From the NCBI RefSeq assembly GCF_900323545.1, contig NZ_OOHN01000008.1, forward strand, positions 2,916,019-2,980,018: DNA of 64,000 nucleotides, read 5' to 3'. Shown piece by piece: positions 18,701 to 27,415 of this stretch. Origin of the DNA: Actinomyces sp. Marseille-P3109. Its GTDB lineage: Bacteria; Actinomycetota; Actinomycetes; Actinomycetales; Actinomycetaceae. A program made the position numbers and the translations under genes. The notes beneath the pieces were generated by a model. It was not told the DNA's origin. It saw only the letters and a program-made list of their open reading frames with translations, and searched no databases. The stretch's first letter is position 1. Each line of letters opens with the position of its first letter.

Positions 18701-18988
18701 CTCGCGGCGCAGGCCGTCTAATATTCGTCGGGTTTCTTCGATCCCGATCGTGGTCGATGAGCTCGATAGAGACGCCTTTACCTGGAGGACGCGGTCGGGT
18801 GGATCGCCTGCTGACAAGTGAACAATGATGTCGGCTGAGTCCTGGTCGACAGGGTCAACGTCGACTGACCAGTCAGGCGAAGATTTGGAGTACAAGTCCA
18901 GCAACAAGTCAACCGTGATTAGGTACTGGTATCTGAACCCGAATGCGGCTGCCACACCGCCGCCAGATCGTTTCATGGTACCCACCAT
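15788..18988 (-). CDS. Putative anti-phage STAND ATPase with N-terminal Cap4-like nuclease
   Basis: A 1066-residue protein. Residues ~10-150 resemble the Cap4/DUF4297 PD-(D/E)xK nuclease: FGFRYQYLITVD, then DSADIIV and VLQVKAS (Asp...Gln-x-Lys). Residues ~240-430 form an NB-ARC/STAND ATPase: Walker A GMSGTGKS (257-264), Walker B WLLVLDGA (328-335), sensor VLITTR (353-358) and GWPLALELA (412-420). A helical region (~430-930) and a beta-rich C-terminus make a likely sensor. The layout fits Avs-type/NLR-like systems, where target binding drives oligomerisation and DNA cleavage. It is the only gene between two IS3 copies, and its base composition is visibly less GC-rich than its neighbours, which suggests transfer. 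The ATG at 18976, after GGTGGG, is an alternative start. The anti-phage role is inferred. Confidence 0.8.
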   Translation of the reverse strand: MVGTMKRSGGGVAAAFGFRYQYLITVDLLLDLYSKSSPDWSVDVDPVDQDSADIIVHLSAGDPPDRVLQVKASLSSSSTTIGIEETRRILDGLRREHPGARRCELLTNRRKTAGLETELAHEKSTLLRQGERFVSHQESPHQLVEKLLHTIGRLRATGDGGTGRELQYLLLRQLIDRVHEAGSNTNNQRLSYDDIREILTGSNPLLSSTLGARAWGKCIQVPVGNYIEREESSRFLETNLPIGSLYEGAPQIAVLKGMSGTGKSAAAYLHARSLLEHVAFVLWLDASSVGVLESQVPMALQELGATTTPTDVPARDLVEVLSGSPVPWLLVLDGASSFDEVYPWIPRSGYGQVLITTRVATWPNSLAPTTSLDAFDEIEARRFLARRFGQAIESWSTEQISACDAISRALAGWPLALELAVGWIARHGGPEKALLPFSDRLDRLDLDSEDLLPHGYPRTAAQVVLADWKELSPEAQTLASFLLITGGSRVPCRLLLDALAQLGMTKKALDDLLVSGFIKQEILTPGQAHDLDEVLTVHGFVQLVMAKQSITLNGPEVWAILSTSDKWVRQLTEDGRFREGAALIRPIDYFLRQTVEVFKDSPEVLVLASMSMHNFAQLAFITSQATISRFWSRVAFQVRQDQLELVRDHATWVQMQLQTLSVIAITAARLHKVEEVVEVGLLTKAVLQKGNEDALCDPATKHALRMLRDVLHSCLPDSSPPRARDALQALDALVPPGAPDPAVSGAGNALLHRLHIERVTALLLVERSAWQAGVDTALGAANQALEEGALVDHLVDGLLDVGLELMIEASKRPLETPELLIASARRLVVWLDENSAALEETNHQSRYAILRAFTEEGPEPLFDVIRRLPAPKQRTRQLDVWAHLAMILREQRESMRYRKIFSDPPPSVYVTHSIDGGDQLNVWWRDTESATPELWVHAPGIVTVSSLGRIDPVRQGMERAGLLEVAHDEPPQPTPGWIAQLTGDRINIFDAEGTPWVNVENIPTQIVEQICAHGGLTLIYGDLATTHPTDQRLSGWISLAADNNQSRPNPQNLPMPWWRRLFCWRF

Positions 18989-19219
18989 ACATGGAGCGGC
19001 CAGGGTGACGACACCCTTCCGTCGCCCATGGCAGTTTCAGGATTTCGTGCGAGTGGCCTTCGGCTGGCGCACGCGGCGTTCAGAGGGAGGCCTCAGACGT
19101 GATCGTGTTTAGAGCTGGGGTGCGTGGTGTTTCTCGGACTGGGGGAGTTTTCTTCCCGTGAGTCGATAGGATGGATACCATGCCAGCAGCGAGATACTCG
19201 GAGGAGCTGTTAGGAGCAG

Positions 19220-19465
19220 GTGGTGCGTGAAGTCATCGAGACGGAACGCACCATCTCCTCGGTCGCCTCGTCGTATGACCTTGTCCCCCAGACGGTAGGT
19301 AACTGGGTCGCCAGGTACAGGAAAGGGCATGCCACCGACCAGGACCGCGAGAAGGCCTCCGAGTCAGCCGAGATAGCGAAACTGAGAGCGGAGGTCCGTG
19401 AGCTGCGTCAGGAGAATGAGTTCCTGAAAAAAGCAACCGCCTGGCTTGTCAAGGAACGACCGTGA
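19220..19465 (+). CDS. IS3-family OrfA
   Basis: An 81-residue DNA-binding protein of the transposase: HTH (TISSVASSYDLVPQTVGNWV) followed by a heptad-like helix (LRAEVRELRQENEFLKKAT) for dimerisation. It begins at GTG 19220, with AGGAG just upstream. An ATG at 19180 opens MPAARYSEELL in another frame, which in related elements joins this frame, so an ancestral frameshift is likely in both copies. The stop TGA overlaps the GTG of OrfB. Confidence 0.8.
   Translation: MVREVIETERTISSVASSYDLVPQTVGNWVARYRKGHATDQDREKASESAEIAKLRAEVRELRQENEFLKKATAWLVKERP
19427..19433 (+). other. Programmed -1 frameshift heptamer (AAAAAAG)
   Basis: A6G lies in the OrfA frame as CTG-AAA-AAA-G. A -1 slip enters the OrfB frame, which is open through GTG 19462, giving an OrfAB fusion. 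This is the known expression mode of IS3-family transposases. Confidence 0.75.
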
Positions 19466-20346
19466 CCGAGCGCTACGAGCTGATCAACCGCGAAGAAGGC
19501 CATTATCCCATCTCCTCGATGTGCCGGTGGTCCAGGGTATCAAAATCAGGGTACTACTCTTGGCGCGACCGTCCCCAGTCGCAGACGGCCATTCGGAGGG
19601 AGGAGCTGGCTGTGATGAGCAAGGACGTTTTTGAGGACTCCGATGGTACCTACGGGTACCGACGGATTCAGGTGGTCCTGGAGCGGCGTGGTGTGCGGGC
19701 GGACGGGGCCACGATTCGGTCCATCATGCGTGACCTGGGGCTGAAGGCCGCGCAACCACGGGCGAAAGTCCGAACCACGGTGCCGGCCCAGGACCTGGGT
19801 GAGCGGCCGGACCTGCTCAGGCGGGACTTCACCGCAGATGAGCCCGGCAAGAAGCTGTGCGGGGACATCACCTACGTCAGGACGTGGGCCGGATTCATTT
19901 ATCTCGCTACTGTTCTGGACTGCTGCACCAAGAAGGTCGTGGGTTATGCGATGGCCGACCACATGCACACGTCCTTGGTGTGCCAGGCCATTGACATGGC
20001 GGTCAAGAGATGCCCAGTCGAGGAGGGCGTGACGGTCTTTCATTCGGACCGAGGTAGTCAGTACACGTCTCAGAGGTTCCTGGACCACCTCAAGGCTTAC
20101 GGGATTCGCCCCTCGGTGGGGCGCATGGGGGTGTGTTGGGACAATGCGTGGGCGGAGTCATTTAATGCCACGCTGAAGAATGAGAGGGTCCACCGGATGG
20201 TGTATCCCACGAAGGATAAGGCGGTCAGTGATATTGCCTCGTGGATCGAGCTGAGATACAATCATGTTCGCCTTCACTCAGCCCTGGGATATCGCAGCCC
20301 GAACGAGGTCGAACGCGAGTTCCTGGACTTGACTAAGGCAGCCTGA
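19462..20346 (+). CDS. IS3-family OrfB transposase (DDE)
   Basis: A 294-residue rve-type integrase core. Catalytic residues are in GDITYVRTW (Asp), VFHSDRGSQYTS (Asp) and NAWAESFNATLKNE (Glu), with correct spacing for a DDE transposase. The N-terminal HTH_21 part includes DGTYGYRRIQVVLERRG. It is probably made mainly as the OrfAB fusion through the slippage site 30 nt upstream. All parts are present, so the copy may still be active. Confidence 0.93.
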   Translation: MTERYELINREEGHYPISSMCRWSRVSKSGYYSWRDRPQSQTAIRREELAVMSKDVFEDSDGTYGYRRIQVVLERRGVRADGATIRSIMRDLGLKAAQPRAKVRTTVPAQDLGERPDLLRRDFTADEPGKKLCGDITYVRTWAGFIYLATVLDCCTKKVVGYAMADHMHTSLVCQAIDMAVKRCPVEEGVTVFHSDRGSQYTSQRFLDHLKAYGIRPSVGRMGVCWDNAWAESFNATLKNERVHRMVYPTKDKAVSDIASWIELRYNHVRLHSALGYRSPNEVEREFLDLTKAA

Positions 20347-20387
20347 AACACAAAACAAGCACTGTCCGAAAAACACCCAGCAGTCCA

Positions 20388-20544
20388 AACTGCATCTGCG
20401 GACTTCGAACTGGCGCAAACTTCTTTTCTGTCCGGCTTTCATGCGGTTGCCATCGTTGCTGCACTTATCTGTGTCGGGCTCGGCGCCCTGGCAATCCGAT
20501 GGATCCCCAAGACTGCCGTCGCCTCGAGTTCCGCTGAGAACTAG
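20388..20544 (+). pseudogene. 3' stump of an MFS (DHA2/EmrB-like) exporter
   Basis: Directly after the IS end the plus strand reads FLSGFHAVAIVAALICVGLG, then ALAIRWIPK, and stops at TAG 20542. This is the last membrane helix and tail of an EmrB/QacA-type drug exporter. All upstream parts are missing, so the IS or a deletion between elements removed them. Confidence 0.65.
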
Positions 20545-21114
20545 GAGGCTTGCTCACAATGATCCCGTCATCCGCTTGTACGCAGTCGGCGCCCGTATCG
20601 ATTCCATCCATGGAGGCTGAGGATCCGTCGCCCAGGCCGTAGACAGGCTGCCGGGTGAGCGACGTGTGGGGTCCGGCGGGGTTCGGTGACTGTTCCTTGT
20701 CGAATCGTCGTTGGGAGGTGATCGTGAAGGCGTGGGGTGCGGACCTTCACCTGGTCGTCCGGCGTGTCCGACGGCCTCCCATGGGGTCAGGGGGACCATG
20801 TCACCAGGTATAGGCGGCTCAGTGTGGTCCGTTCGTCTGGGAGGCGGCCTCAGGCTGAGCCTCCTTGTGGCAACGGGCGTCGACCCGGTAGATCGTGTCC
20901 TTGCAGACCCGAGTACTGCGGACCTCCTCGAGGTTCGCGAGGGTCCTCTGCTGCGGACAGACCGCGTATGGCCGGCCGGAGAGCACGAGATCTGGTTGAT
21001 GTCCTCCAAGGCAGCCTCGAGCACGTTCCTGGTAAACCGACTACGCAGACCTCCCCGATCCACCGGGCTCACAGCCCCCAGACCGGACCCACACGCCACA
21101 TCCCAGGTACACCC
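20545..21114. other. Decayed region without a defensible gene
   Basis: AGGAGG precedes an ATG at 20559 that codes for only 27 residues, probably a gene remnant. On the minus strand around 20840-21000, a broken frame reads RVCKDTIYRVDARCHKEA, possibly transposase debris. Long open frames on both strands have no coherent protein features. Confidence 0.3.
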
Positions 21115-22836
21115 TCAGGTACCGAGGCGCCAGCCGGCGGCGGCATCCTGCTGTCTCCAGAACTCGGCGAACCGGCCCTCCGCGGCGATCAGATCCGGGA
21201 GAGCGCCGTCCTCGACGACGCGACCGTCGTCGAGGAAGATGATCCGGTCAGCGGCGCGGATGCTGGAGAGCCGGTGTGCGACGATGATCCGGGTGCGGGA
21301 GGTGGGGTCGTCGGTGAGCGCGGTGGTGACAGCGGCTTCGTTCTCGGTGTCTAGGGCGCTGGTGGCCTCGTCCACGAGCAGGACCGGTGCGGGCTTGAGT
21401 AGCGCCCGCGCGATCGAGACGCGTTGCCGTTCTCCGCCGGATATCGAGGCGCCGGACTCCCCGACCTGTCTCGGGCCGAGCCGGTCGATCACTGTGTCCA
21501 CGCGTGCCAGGTGGGCCGCGGTGTCGACGGCGACGTCGGTGGCATCTGGGTCGCCGACCCGGATGTTGTCGTGGATGCTGCCGTCGAACAGGTAGGGGGT
21601 CTGGAAGACCATGCTGACAAGGCCGCGTCGGGTGGCGGAGTCGACAGTCGCGAGGTTGTGCCCGTCGATGAGGACGGCCCCATTGTCAGGGTGCTGCAGG
21701 CCTGCGATGAGCGCCAGGACCGTACTCTTGCCCGATCCGGACGGGCCGATGATCGCCGTCGTCGTGCCGGGCTCGAAGGTCAGGTCGAGCCCGTCGAAGA
21801 CCCGCGGCCCGGTGTCGTAACCGAACCCGACGTCGCGCAGCTCGATTCTCGGGGCGCGATCGATCCGGGGGCGGGTGTCGCCGTTCGGGTCGCGGGGTGC
21901 CTGGAGGACCTTGCGGATGCGGCGGAGGGTCCCGGTGACGGTCTCGATGCCGGGCGAGAGCTCGGCGAGCACGGTGAAGGTTTCCAGGTAGCGGACGATG
22001 ACGACGACGAGCGCGATCGCCTCCGGAACGGTGAGGGACCCGTCCACGGTGAGGGTCACGGTGGTGGCGACGAGGGCGAGGAGGGCGAGCTGGTTGGCCA
22101 GACCGAATAGCAGCTGGCCGGGGACCTGCAGCAGCAGTGTCCGCATGGTTGCACCGTGCAGCACGGTCAGGGCGGCGCCGGCGTGGCTGCGGGCGGGAGC
22201 GACTCGTCGTGCGGCGCGCAGCGCCTGCTGGGTGCGGGCGAACTCCAGCACCCGCTCGGTGAGCCGGTTGTTCGCGGTGGCCGCGGCTCGATCGGCGTTC
22301 CGGCCGAGCCGTCCGGAGGCCCAGAACGCGACCAGCAGCACCACGATCCCGGCCAGGGCGGCCACGCCGAGCTGCCACGCGAGGGCGAGCAGGGCGATCG
22401 AGATCATGGTGGGCAGCAGGATCGCGCTGACCAGTGGGGCGACGAAGTAGATGATGATGCCGACCAGGTCGGGTCCGGTCGCGGCGACGGCCTGGCGGGC
22501 GGTGGCGGTGTGCTCGGCGGTGAACCAGCTCAGCCGGATATCGGTGATGCGGTCGGCGACTGTGCGTTGACCGGAGTCGAGGATCTCGAAACCCAGCCGG
22601 AATCCCTGCCTCGCCGCGGCGGCGTCAATGACCCAGCCTGCGACGGTGGCCGCGGCGAGGGCGCCCAGCCAGGGCCAGGCGGAGGCCGGGTCGCCGCTGA
22701 ACAGCGCCCCGACGAGGGGCACGAGGAGTACGGCACCGGCGGCGCGCAGGATCACGCCGAGCACGGTGAGGGTCAGGTGCACGGCGACGTGGCGGCCGCT
22801 GCGGGCAGGCAGCAGGTCGAGCAGTGCTCGGATCAT
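21115..22836 (-). CDS. irtB: ABC exporter-fold siderophore importer subunit, IrtB-like
   Basis: A 573-residue half-transporter. Six membrane helices lie in residues ~15-300 and an ATPase domain in ~340-570: Walker [11 protein letters not shown]-loop VFQTPYLF, signature [14 protein letters not shown], Walker [10 protein letters not shown] and H-loop AHRLSS. It overlaps irtA by 4 bp (ATGA), so the two are coupled and likely form the IrtAB heterodimer. In mycobacteria IrtAB brings ferric siderophore into the cell, although its fold is that of an exporter. The substrate here is unknown. Confidence 0.88.
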   Translation of the reverse strand: MIRALLDLLPARSGRHVAVHLTLTVLGVILRAAGAVLLVPLVGALFSGDPASAWPWLGALAAATVAGWVIDAAAARQGFRLGFEILDSGQRTVADRITDIRLSWFTAEHTATARQAVAATGPDLVGIIIYFVAPLVSAILLPTMISIALLALAWQLGVAALAGIVVLLVAFWASGRLGRNADRAAATANNRLTERVLEFARTQQALRAARRVAPARSHAGAALTVLHGATMRTLLLQVPGQLLFGLANQLALLALVATTVTLTVDGSLTVPEAIALVVVIVRYLETFTVLAELSPGIETVTGTLRRIRKVLQAPRDPNGDTRPRIDRAPRIELRDVGFGYDTGPRVFDGLDLTFEPGTTTAIIGPSGSGKSTVLALIAGLQHPDNGAVLIDGHNLATVDSATRRGLVSMVFQTPYLFDGSIHDNIRVGDPDATDVAVDTAAHLARVDTVIDRLGPRQVGESGASISGGERQRVSIARALLKPAPVLLVDEATSALDTENEAAVTTALTDDPTSRTRIIVAHRLSSIRAADRIIFLDDGRVVEDGALPDLIAAEGRFAEFWRQQDAAAGWRLGT

Positions 22837-25421
22837 GACGGATCGCCCTTCGACTCTGGGGGAGTGGTGAACGGGGTGCGGGCTTCCCACAGCCGCCGGT
22901 AGCGGCCGTTGCGGGCGAGCAGCTCGTCGTGGGTACCGGTTTCGGCGACTCGGCCGTTGTCGAGTACGACGATCCGGTCCACGCCGGTGACGGTGTGCAG
23001 CCGGTGCGCGATCACCAGCACGGTGCGCCGCGCGGTAAGCCGGCTCAGGGCCTGCTGGACGAGGTACTCGGATTCGGGGTCGGCGAACGCGGTGGCCTCG
23101 TCCAGCACGAGCACCGGGGTGTCGGCGAGGATGGCGCGGGCAATGGTGAGACGTTGACGTTCGCCCCCCGACAGCGCCACGCCCGACCCCAGCACGGTGT
23201 CGTACCCGTCTGTCATTCGCAGAATCCGCTCGTGCAGCTGTGCGGCGTGCGCCGCTGCCTCGACCTCGTCTGGGGTGGCGTCGGGGACGGCGAGGGCGAT
23301 GTTGTCCCGCACGGTACCCTGCACCAGCTGGGGCTGCTGGAACACGAACCCGACGCGGGTGTAGAGCTCGTCGGCGTCCAGCTCGCGCAGGTCACGGCCA
23401 CCGATGCGGATTGCTCCGGTACCCACGTCGTGGAATCGGGCCAGCAGCGCGGCGAGGGTGGACTTCCCCGACCCGGACGGCCCGACCAGCGCGGTCACGG
23501 TGCCCGGCCGGAGGGTCAGGTTGATGTCCTCCAGCACGGGCACGCCCGGCCTGTAGGAGAACCCGACCCGGTCGAACTCGACTACACCCGTCTCCGTCAC
23601 GGTGTTGGTGGCGACGGACGCGGTGGTTGTGAGCTCGGTCTCGTCGAGGGCGACCTGGATACGACGGGCGGCGGTCAGGCCGCCGCGCAGTCCCGAGATG
23701 CCATAGCCGATGCCGAGCAGGCGGGCACCGAACAAGGTTCCGAGCAGCAGGAACGGCAGCAGGTTGACTGCTTTCATGCTACCGGTGGTGATCAGCAGGG
23801 TCCCCAGCGTGCAGATCAGCAGCAGGAAGGTGCCCGGCCGGGTGACCAGGTCGATGAAGGTCCGCTGCCCGATCAGCGGCTGTTGCCAGGCGCGCAGGAA
23901 CTCGATGTACTCACCCAGCCGGGCGCGGAACGTTGATGCGGCCGCCCCGCCGAACACCCGGATCACCGGTTGCCCCTCGAGGTAGGCTCCTGCCTCCACG
24001 CTCATCCGCTCGGCCCATTTCGATGCCAGGGACGTCTTTGGTCCGGACTGGGTGATCATCGCCGCCATACCGAACATGTAGGCCAGCACGGGAAGTAGCA
24101 GCAGCAGCCCGAGACGCCAGTCCACGACGCACAGGTACGCCAGCACCGAGATAGGGGCGACGACCGCTGCGACCGCGTCCGGCACCGCGTGGGTGACCAG
24201 GTAGTGCAGTGACAGGGTGTCGTCCTGCACCAGCTGCTTCACCTGTCCCGACCCGCGGGTGTCGAACCAGCCCAGTGGCACCCGGGCGAGCTTGCCCAGG
24301 AGCCGGGAACGCAGCTCGCGGGCGAAACGGGCGTCGCGAATATGCAGCCACACCGTCAGCGCGGATGAGAGGAGCACCCCTGCCGCCAGCAGCGCCAGTG
24401 CCCAGATCCCCAGCGTCCACAACGCTGCCGTGTCCGCCCCGCTCAGCAGCCGGCGGGCCAGCTCCACCACCAGCACGTACGGGGCCAGCTGTACGAGAGT
24501 GGCCAGCGCCTGCAGCACCCCGGCGACGATCAGCGTCGGTCGCAACGGGGCGATCAGCCGGCCCCCCGCTCGCGCCCGCCACGCACCTCGGCCCACCGCA
24601 CCCGCCGTCGATACCTTCGCCGACGTCGCGGCCGCGATCGGCTCGTCGGCGGGGACCTGCTCCGGGGCTGCCTTGGACCGGTTCGATCCGAACGGACGCC
24701 CGTAGTACCAGTAGGCCTGGGCGTGGGTCTCGCTGCGGGGGAACCCGAATTCCTTCCGGAGTCTGACCCTCAGCTGCTTCAACGATCCCGACTCTGGTGC
24801 CATCCACGCGAACCAGTCCGACCAGTCCCGCGCCTCGATGGCCGCCGCGAGCGACGCCGGGCCGCGCCTCGGTACCCAGTGCACCCTCGCCCGTGGATGG
24901 TCGACGAGGGGGATGAGACGGTCCGTGTCCTCGTGCTCCTCCAGGTAGACCTCGATCGGCACCTCGTCTGGCACGATCCCCAGAATTCCGTTGATGGCCG
25001 GAATGGACGCCGCGTCACCGATCAGCAGGTATCCTGCAGGCAGCTCCTCCGGCAGGTCGAACCGGGTGCTGCCGAACGGGGTGACCGAGACCGTCATCCC
25101 CGGCCTCGCCCGCTGTGCCCACGCTGACGCCGGCCCCGCAGGCTCGTGCAACACGAATTCGACGGCGAAGTCCCCGGTGGCCGCGTCACCCTCCGCGATC
25201 GTGTACCCCCGCTGATGCTCCTTGTCAGCACCCTCATGGTCCGGGAACCAGAATCGCAGCGCCGCGGTCGGCGCGACCACGTCCCCCTCCAGCAGTGTTG
25301 CCGAATGCATCCGCACCCGCACGACTCCCGGTGAGATCATCTCCGTCCCGGTGACCGTAGCCTCATGGTCCTGCGCGCCGTAGGCGCGCAGGACCGCCCC
25401 GTTCAGTCCCCGCTTCGCCAT
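22833..25421 (-). CDS. irtA: ABC transporter with N-terminal siderophore-interacting FAD domain, IrtA-like
   Basis: An 862-residue fusion. Residues ~15-270 form a siderophore-interacting/ferric reductase domain (RGYTIAEGD for flavin binding, [17 protein letters not shown] for nucleotide binding, and a C-terminal QAYWYYGR). Then come six membrane helices (~310-570) and an ATPase domain (~620-850: [33 protein letters not shown]). IrtA of mycobacteria has this order and reduces Fe(III)-siderophore during import. The start ATG at 25421 overlaps the tetR stop (TGATG). A longer frame to 25523 lies inside tetR and is rejected. It forms an operon tetR-irtA-irtB. Confidence 0.92.
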   Translation of the reverse strand: MAKRGLNGAVLRAYGAQDHEATVTGTEMISPGVVRVRMHSATLLEGDVVAPTAALRFWFPDHEGADKEHQRGYTIAEGDAATGDFAVEFVLHEPAGPASAWAQRARPGMTVSVTPFGSTRFDLPEELPAGYLLIGDAASIPAINGILGIVPDEVPIEVYLEEHEDTDRLIPLVDHPRARVHWVPRRGPASLAAAIEARDWSDWFAWMAPESGSLKQLRVRLRKEFGFPRSETHAQAYWYYGRPFGSNRSKAAPEQVPADEPIAAATSAKVSTAGAVGRGAWRARAGGRLIAPLRPTLIVAGVLQALATLVQLAPYVLVVELARRLLSGADTAALWTLGIWALALLAAGVLLSSALTVWLHIRDARFARELRSRLLGKLARVPLGWFDTRGSGQVKQLVQDDTLSLHYLVTHAVPDAVAAVVAPISVLAYLCVVDWRLGLLLLLPVLAYMFGMAAMITQSGPKTSLASKWAERMSVEAGAYLEGQPVIRVFGGAAASTFRARLGEYIEFLRAWQQPLIGQRTFIDLVTRPGTFLLLICTLGTLLITTGSMKAVNLLPFLLLGTLFGARLLGIGYGISGLRGGLTAARRIQVALDETELTTTASVATNTVTETGVVEFDRVGFSYRPGVPVLEDINLTLRPGTVTALVGPSGSGKSTLAALLARFHDVGTGAIRIGGRDLRELDADELYTRVGFVFQQPQLVQGTVRDNIALAVPDATPDEVEAAAHAAQLHERILRMTDGYDTVLGSGVALSGGERQRLTIARAILADTPVLVLDEATAFADPESEYLVQQALSRLTARRTVLVIAHRLHTVTGVDRIVVLDNGRVAETGTHDELLARNGRYRRLWEARTPFTTPPESKGDPS

Positions 25422-26122
25422 CACTGCCCCTTCCCGGCGGCCTCCAGGGCCGCTCTGATCTGCGCCGCCGAACGGCCCGGCGGTGCCATCTCCACGAATG
25501 CCCGCACCGCCGCGCCCAGCCACAACCGCACATACTCGTCCGCGCCGACGTCCGGCAGCGCATGGTGCGCCTCGCCCAACCGCGGATCGGTCCGGATGGC
25601 GTTGATCGCATCCCGTTCTCGCGCCGCACGCTCCTCCGCTCGCTGACGCTGCGTGTCCTCCGCGGCCGCGTACCCGATCGAGATTGACGCGACCGCGGAC
25701 ACCAGCGCGATCGCCGCGTCTGCCGAGTACCCGCGTCGACCCAGCGCCGTCACCTCAGACGCCAGCAGCCGGCGGCCGCTCTCCCCGCGTGGGAACAGCG
25801 TCTGTACGTATGCCGTGAGCCCGGGATGCTCGAGGATGAACGACCGTAGCTGCAACCCCATCGACAGCAGGTGCTGCGTCGTGTTCTGGGTGGTGTCGTC
25901 GACCAGCACCAGGTCGGACAGGATGCTCTCGCCGACCAGGCTCTCCAGCCCCCACCTCCCGTCGACGTGCCGGTACAGCGCCGTGGACGATACGCCCAGT
26001 CGGGCCGCCACCCCGCTCAGACTCAGCTGCACCAGACCCAGCTCCCTGCCCGCACGGACGATGTCCGCCGTCTCGATCTGTCGAGGCCGCCCTCCGATCC
26101 GCGTCATTTCAGCCTTTCGCAT
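25421..26122 (-). CDS. TetR-family regulator leading the irtAB operon
   Basis: A 233-residue protein. The N-terminal HTH (residues ~18-60) includes [19 protein letters not shown], typical of TetR. The C-terminal ligand domain is helical and unremarkable. Two starts are possible: ATG 26122 with GAGG 7 nt upstream, and ATG 26107 with AAGG. The gene overlaps irtA by one base, so it is first in the operon and may control it. The upstream iron-box-like element suggests iron control as well. Confidence 0.85.
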   Translation of the reverse strand: MRKAEMTRIGGRPRQIETADIVRAGRELGLVQLSLSGVAARLGVSSTALYRHVDGRWGLESLVGESILSDLVLVDDTTQNTTQHLLSMGLQLRSFILEHPGLTAYVQTLFPRGESGRRLLASEVTALGRRGYSADAAIALVSAVASISIGYAAAEDTQRQRAEERAARERDAINAIRTDPRLGEAHHALPDVGADEYVRLWLGAAVRAFVEMAPPGRSAAQIRAALEAAGKGQ

Positions 26123-26151
26123 CCTATTACCTCAAAGTTGATGACCATAAC

Positions 26152-26169
26152 TAAGGGTATGCTAAACAT
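26152..26169. promoter_or_regulatory. Candidate DtxR/IdeR iron box
   Basis: TAAGGGTATGCTAAACAT agrees with the DtxR consensus (TTAGGTTAGGCTAACCTAA) at about 12 of 18 aligned positions. It lies 30 nt upstream of the tetR-irtAB operon and overlaps the likely promoter (TTTAGC...TATGGT on the minus strand). Confidence 0.5.
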
Positions 26170-26282
26170 GCGGTATCAGGCCGGTCAAGCCGTCCTGGCG
26201 GGCGCTGCGTCGTACTGGATTACCCGGTGTCGTTCACGCCGCCGCCGGCATCATCACGCTGCCCTGCGCGCCCGGCTGGGGC

Positions 26283-26600
26283 GTGGCGGGCGCCATCGAC
26301 GTCGCCCTCAGCCTCGCTGCCGGCTCGCGTGAGGCGGCGCTGCTGGCCGTCCGCGGCACCCTCATCGGCCTCGGCGCAGGGGCCGGTGACCTCGAGGCGC
26401 AGGTGGAGCAGGCCGGTGTCCGACTCGCCGTCACGCACGTCCACACCAGGCGCGAGTGGCTTGAGAGCGTCGTCGACCTGGCCGCGCGGGGAGAGCTGAC
26501 GCCGACCGCCTTCGAGACCTTCGTTCTCGTCGGCGCCGTTGAGGCCCACCGGGCCGTCGCTTCCGGCCACGGCACCGGCAAGGTCGTCCTGCTCCCGTGA
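26283..26600 (+). pseudogene. C-terminal fragment of a zinc-type MDR/quinone oxidoreductase
   Basis: 105 residues match the end of medium-chain dehydrogenase/reductases: VRGTLIGLGAGAGDLEA, THVHTRREWLESVVDL and the terminal AHRAVASGHGTGKVVLLP. The catalytic N-terminal domain and most of the nucleotide-binding fold are absent. No ribosome site is seen. I read it as a decayed 5'-truncated gene. Confidence 0.65.
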
Positions 26601-26668
26601 CCCGTGGGGCTCTGGGAAGTCCGGGAAGTGCCCGCAGCTCGGTGGTGACGTTGAGTTGATGAGTCGCG

Positions 26669-26880
26669 TCAGCTGCTGAGAAGCCGGTGGGCGAGCACGC
26701 TCACTACGTCGTCGGGGCGGGCGGTTTCATCCACGGGAACAGTGAGTTGGTCGAGAAGCAGTCCGTCGAGGGCGTAGTGGAAGAGCGTGATGTCCGCAGG
26801 CTGACCGGGTAGACCCATCTTCTTGTTGAACGCGATGTCGGCTTGAAGTCCCGCTCGCCGCCACGCGGTGAGCGCCTCCG
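26669..26880 (-). pseudogene. C-terminal fragment of a TetR-family regulator
   Basis: The minus strand ending at TGA 26669 reads LQADIAFNKKMGLPGQPADI, then FHYALDGLLLDQLTV and a final VLAHRLLSS. This is the ligand-domain tail of a TetR-like regulator. The frame is lost at about 26880, where an unrelated plus-strand gene begins, so the N-terminal HTH is missing. Confidence 0.55.
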
Positions 26881-27356
26881 CGACGTGCTACCTGAGTGAG
26901 TTCGCCGATGCACTCCCCGCCCATGTGCTCGCGGCCCTCGGTATGCGCCCGCCAGGCAATCGCTTCGACACGGTCATTCAAGGGCGAGCGAGCTACGACG
27001 TTGCGCGGGCGGCCGGCATTGAACGGCCCTACGCCCACCTGAGCGAGTTCGTCGCAACACGATCGGAGACGGCCCCGCCGGCCGGCGTGACGTTCACCGC
27101 CGATGCTCTCGCGACGGTGCGCGAGCTGAAACAGCAAGAGGGGCTCGCGATCTACCTCTGCGGCGGCGGGAGTCTTGCCGGCGAGCTGCTGCCCGAGATC
27201 GACCGCCTCATCCTCAAGCGCAATCCCATTGTCCTCGGTGACGGTATCCGGCTGTTCGGTGCCGCCGGCGCCGTCGTGCAGAGCCTTGATCTGGTGGGCT
27301 GTCGAAGCTTCGAGTCCGGGGTCGTCATCGAGGAGTACGTCCGCACGGACCGGTAG
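26868..27356 (+). CDS. DHFR/RibD C-terminal-like reductase, probably 5'-truncated
   Basis: 162 codons. The fold of the RibD C-terminal/dihydrofolate-reductase-like family is indicated by FDTVIQGRASYDVA, IYLCGGGSLAGELLPEIDRL and PIVLGDGIRLFG. Relatives begin with about 20-25 residues of the type 'TLDGYIAGPDG', which are missing here. The frame begins inside the TetR remnant at the junction near 26880. It may be inactive. The substrate in such proteins is usually unknown. Confidence 0.55.
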   Translation: MSASATCYLSEFADALPAHVLAALGMRPPGNRFDTVIQGRASYDVARAAGIERPYAHLSEFVATRSETAPPAGVTFTADALATVRELKQQEGLAIYLCGGGSLAGELLPEIDRLILKRNPIVLGDGIRLFGAAGAVVQSLDLVGCRSFESGVVIEEYVRTDR

Positions 27357-27415
27357 TGAGCGTCCAGGGGCGAGCGGATCGAGCGAGCGCAGGTCTCGCT
27401 TGTCTCTCCTTGCGT

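Larger units (their letters stand above)
19116..20387 (+). mobile_element. IS3-family insertion sequence, apparently intact copy 2
   Basis: 1272 bp, with both inverted repeats (TGGGGTGCGTGG at left, ...CACCCAGCAGTCCA at right), OrfA, a slippage site and a full-length OrfB. It shares orientation with copy 1, so together they bracket the STAND gene like a composite transposon. The 3' stump of an MFS gene follows directly. No target duplication is visible. Confidence 0.9.

Noticed and set aside
14380..20395. Target-site duplications of the two IS3 copies
   Set aside because: Bases next to the ends (for example AGC and AAC at copy 2) do not match; none could be supported.
20554..21595. Long overlapping frames on both strands between the MFS stump and irtB
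   Set aside because: No coherent domain; proline/arginine-rich shadows and possible transposase debris only.
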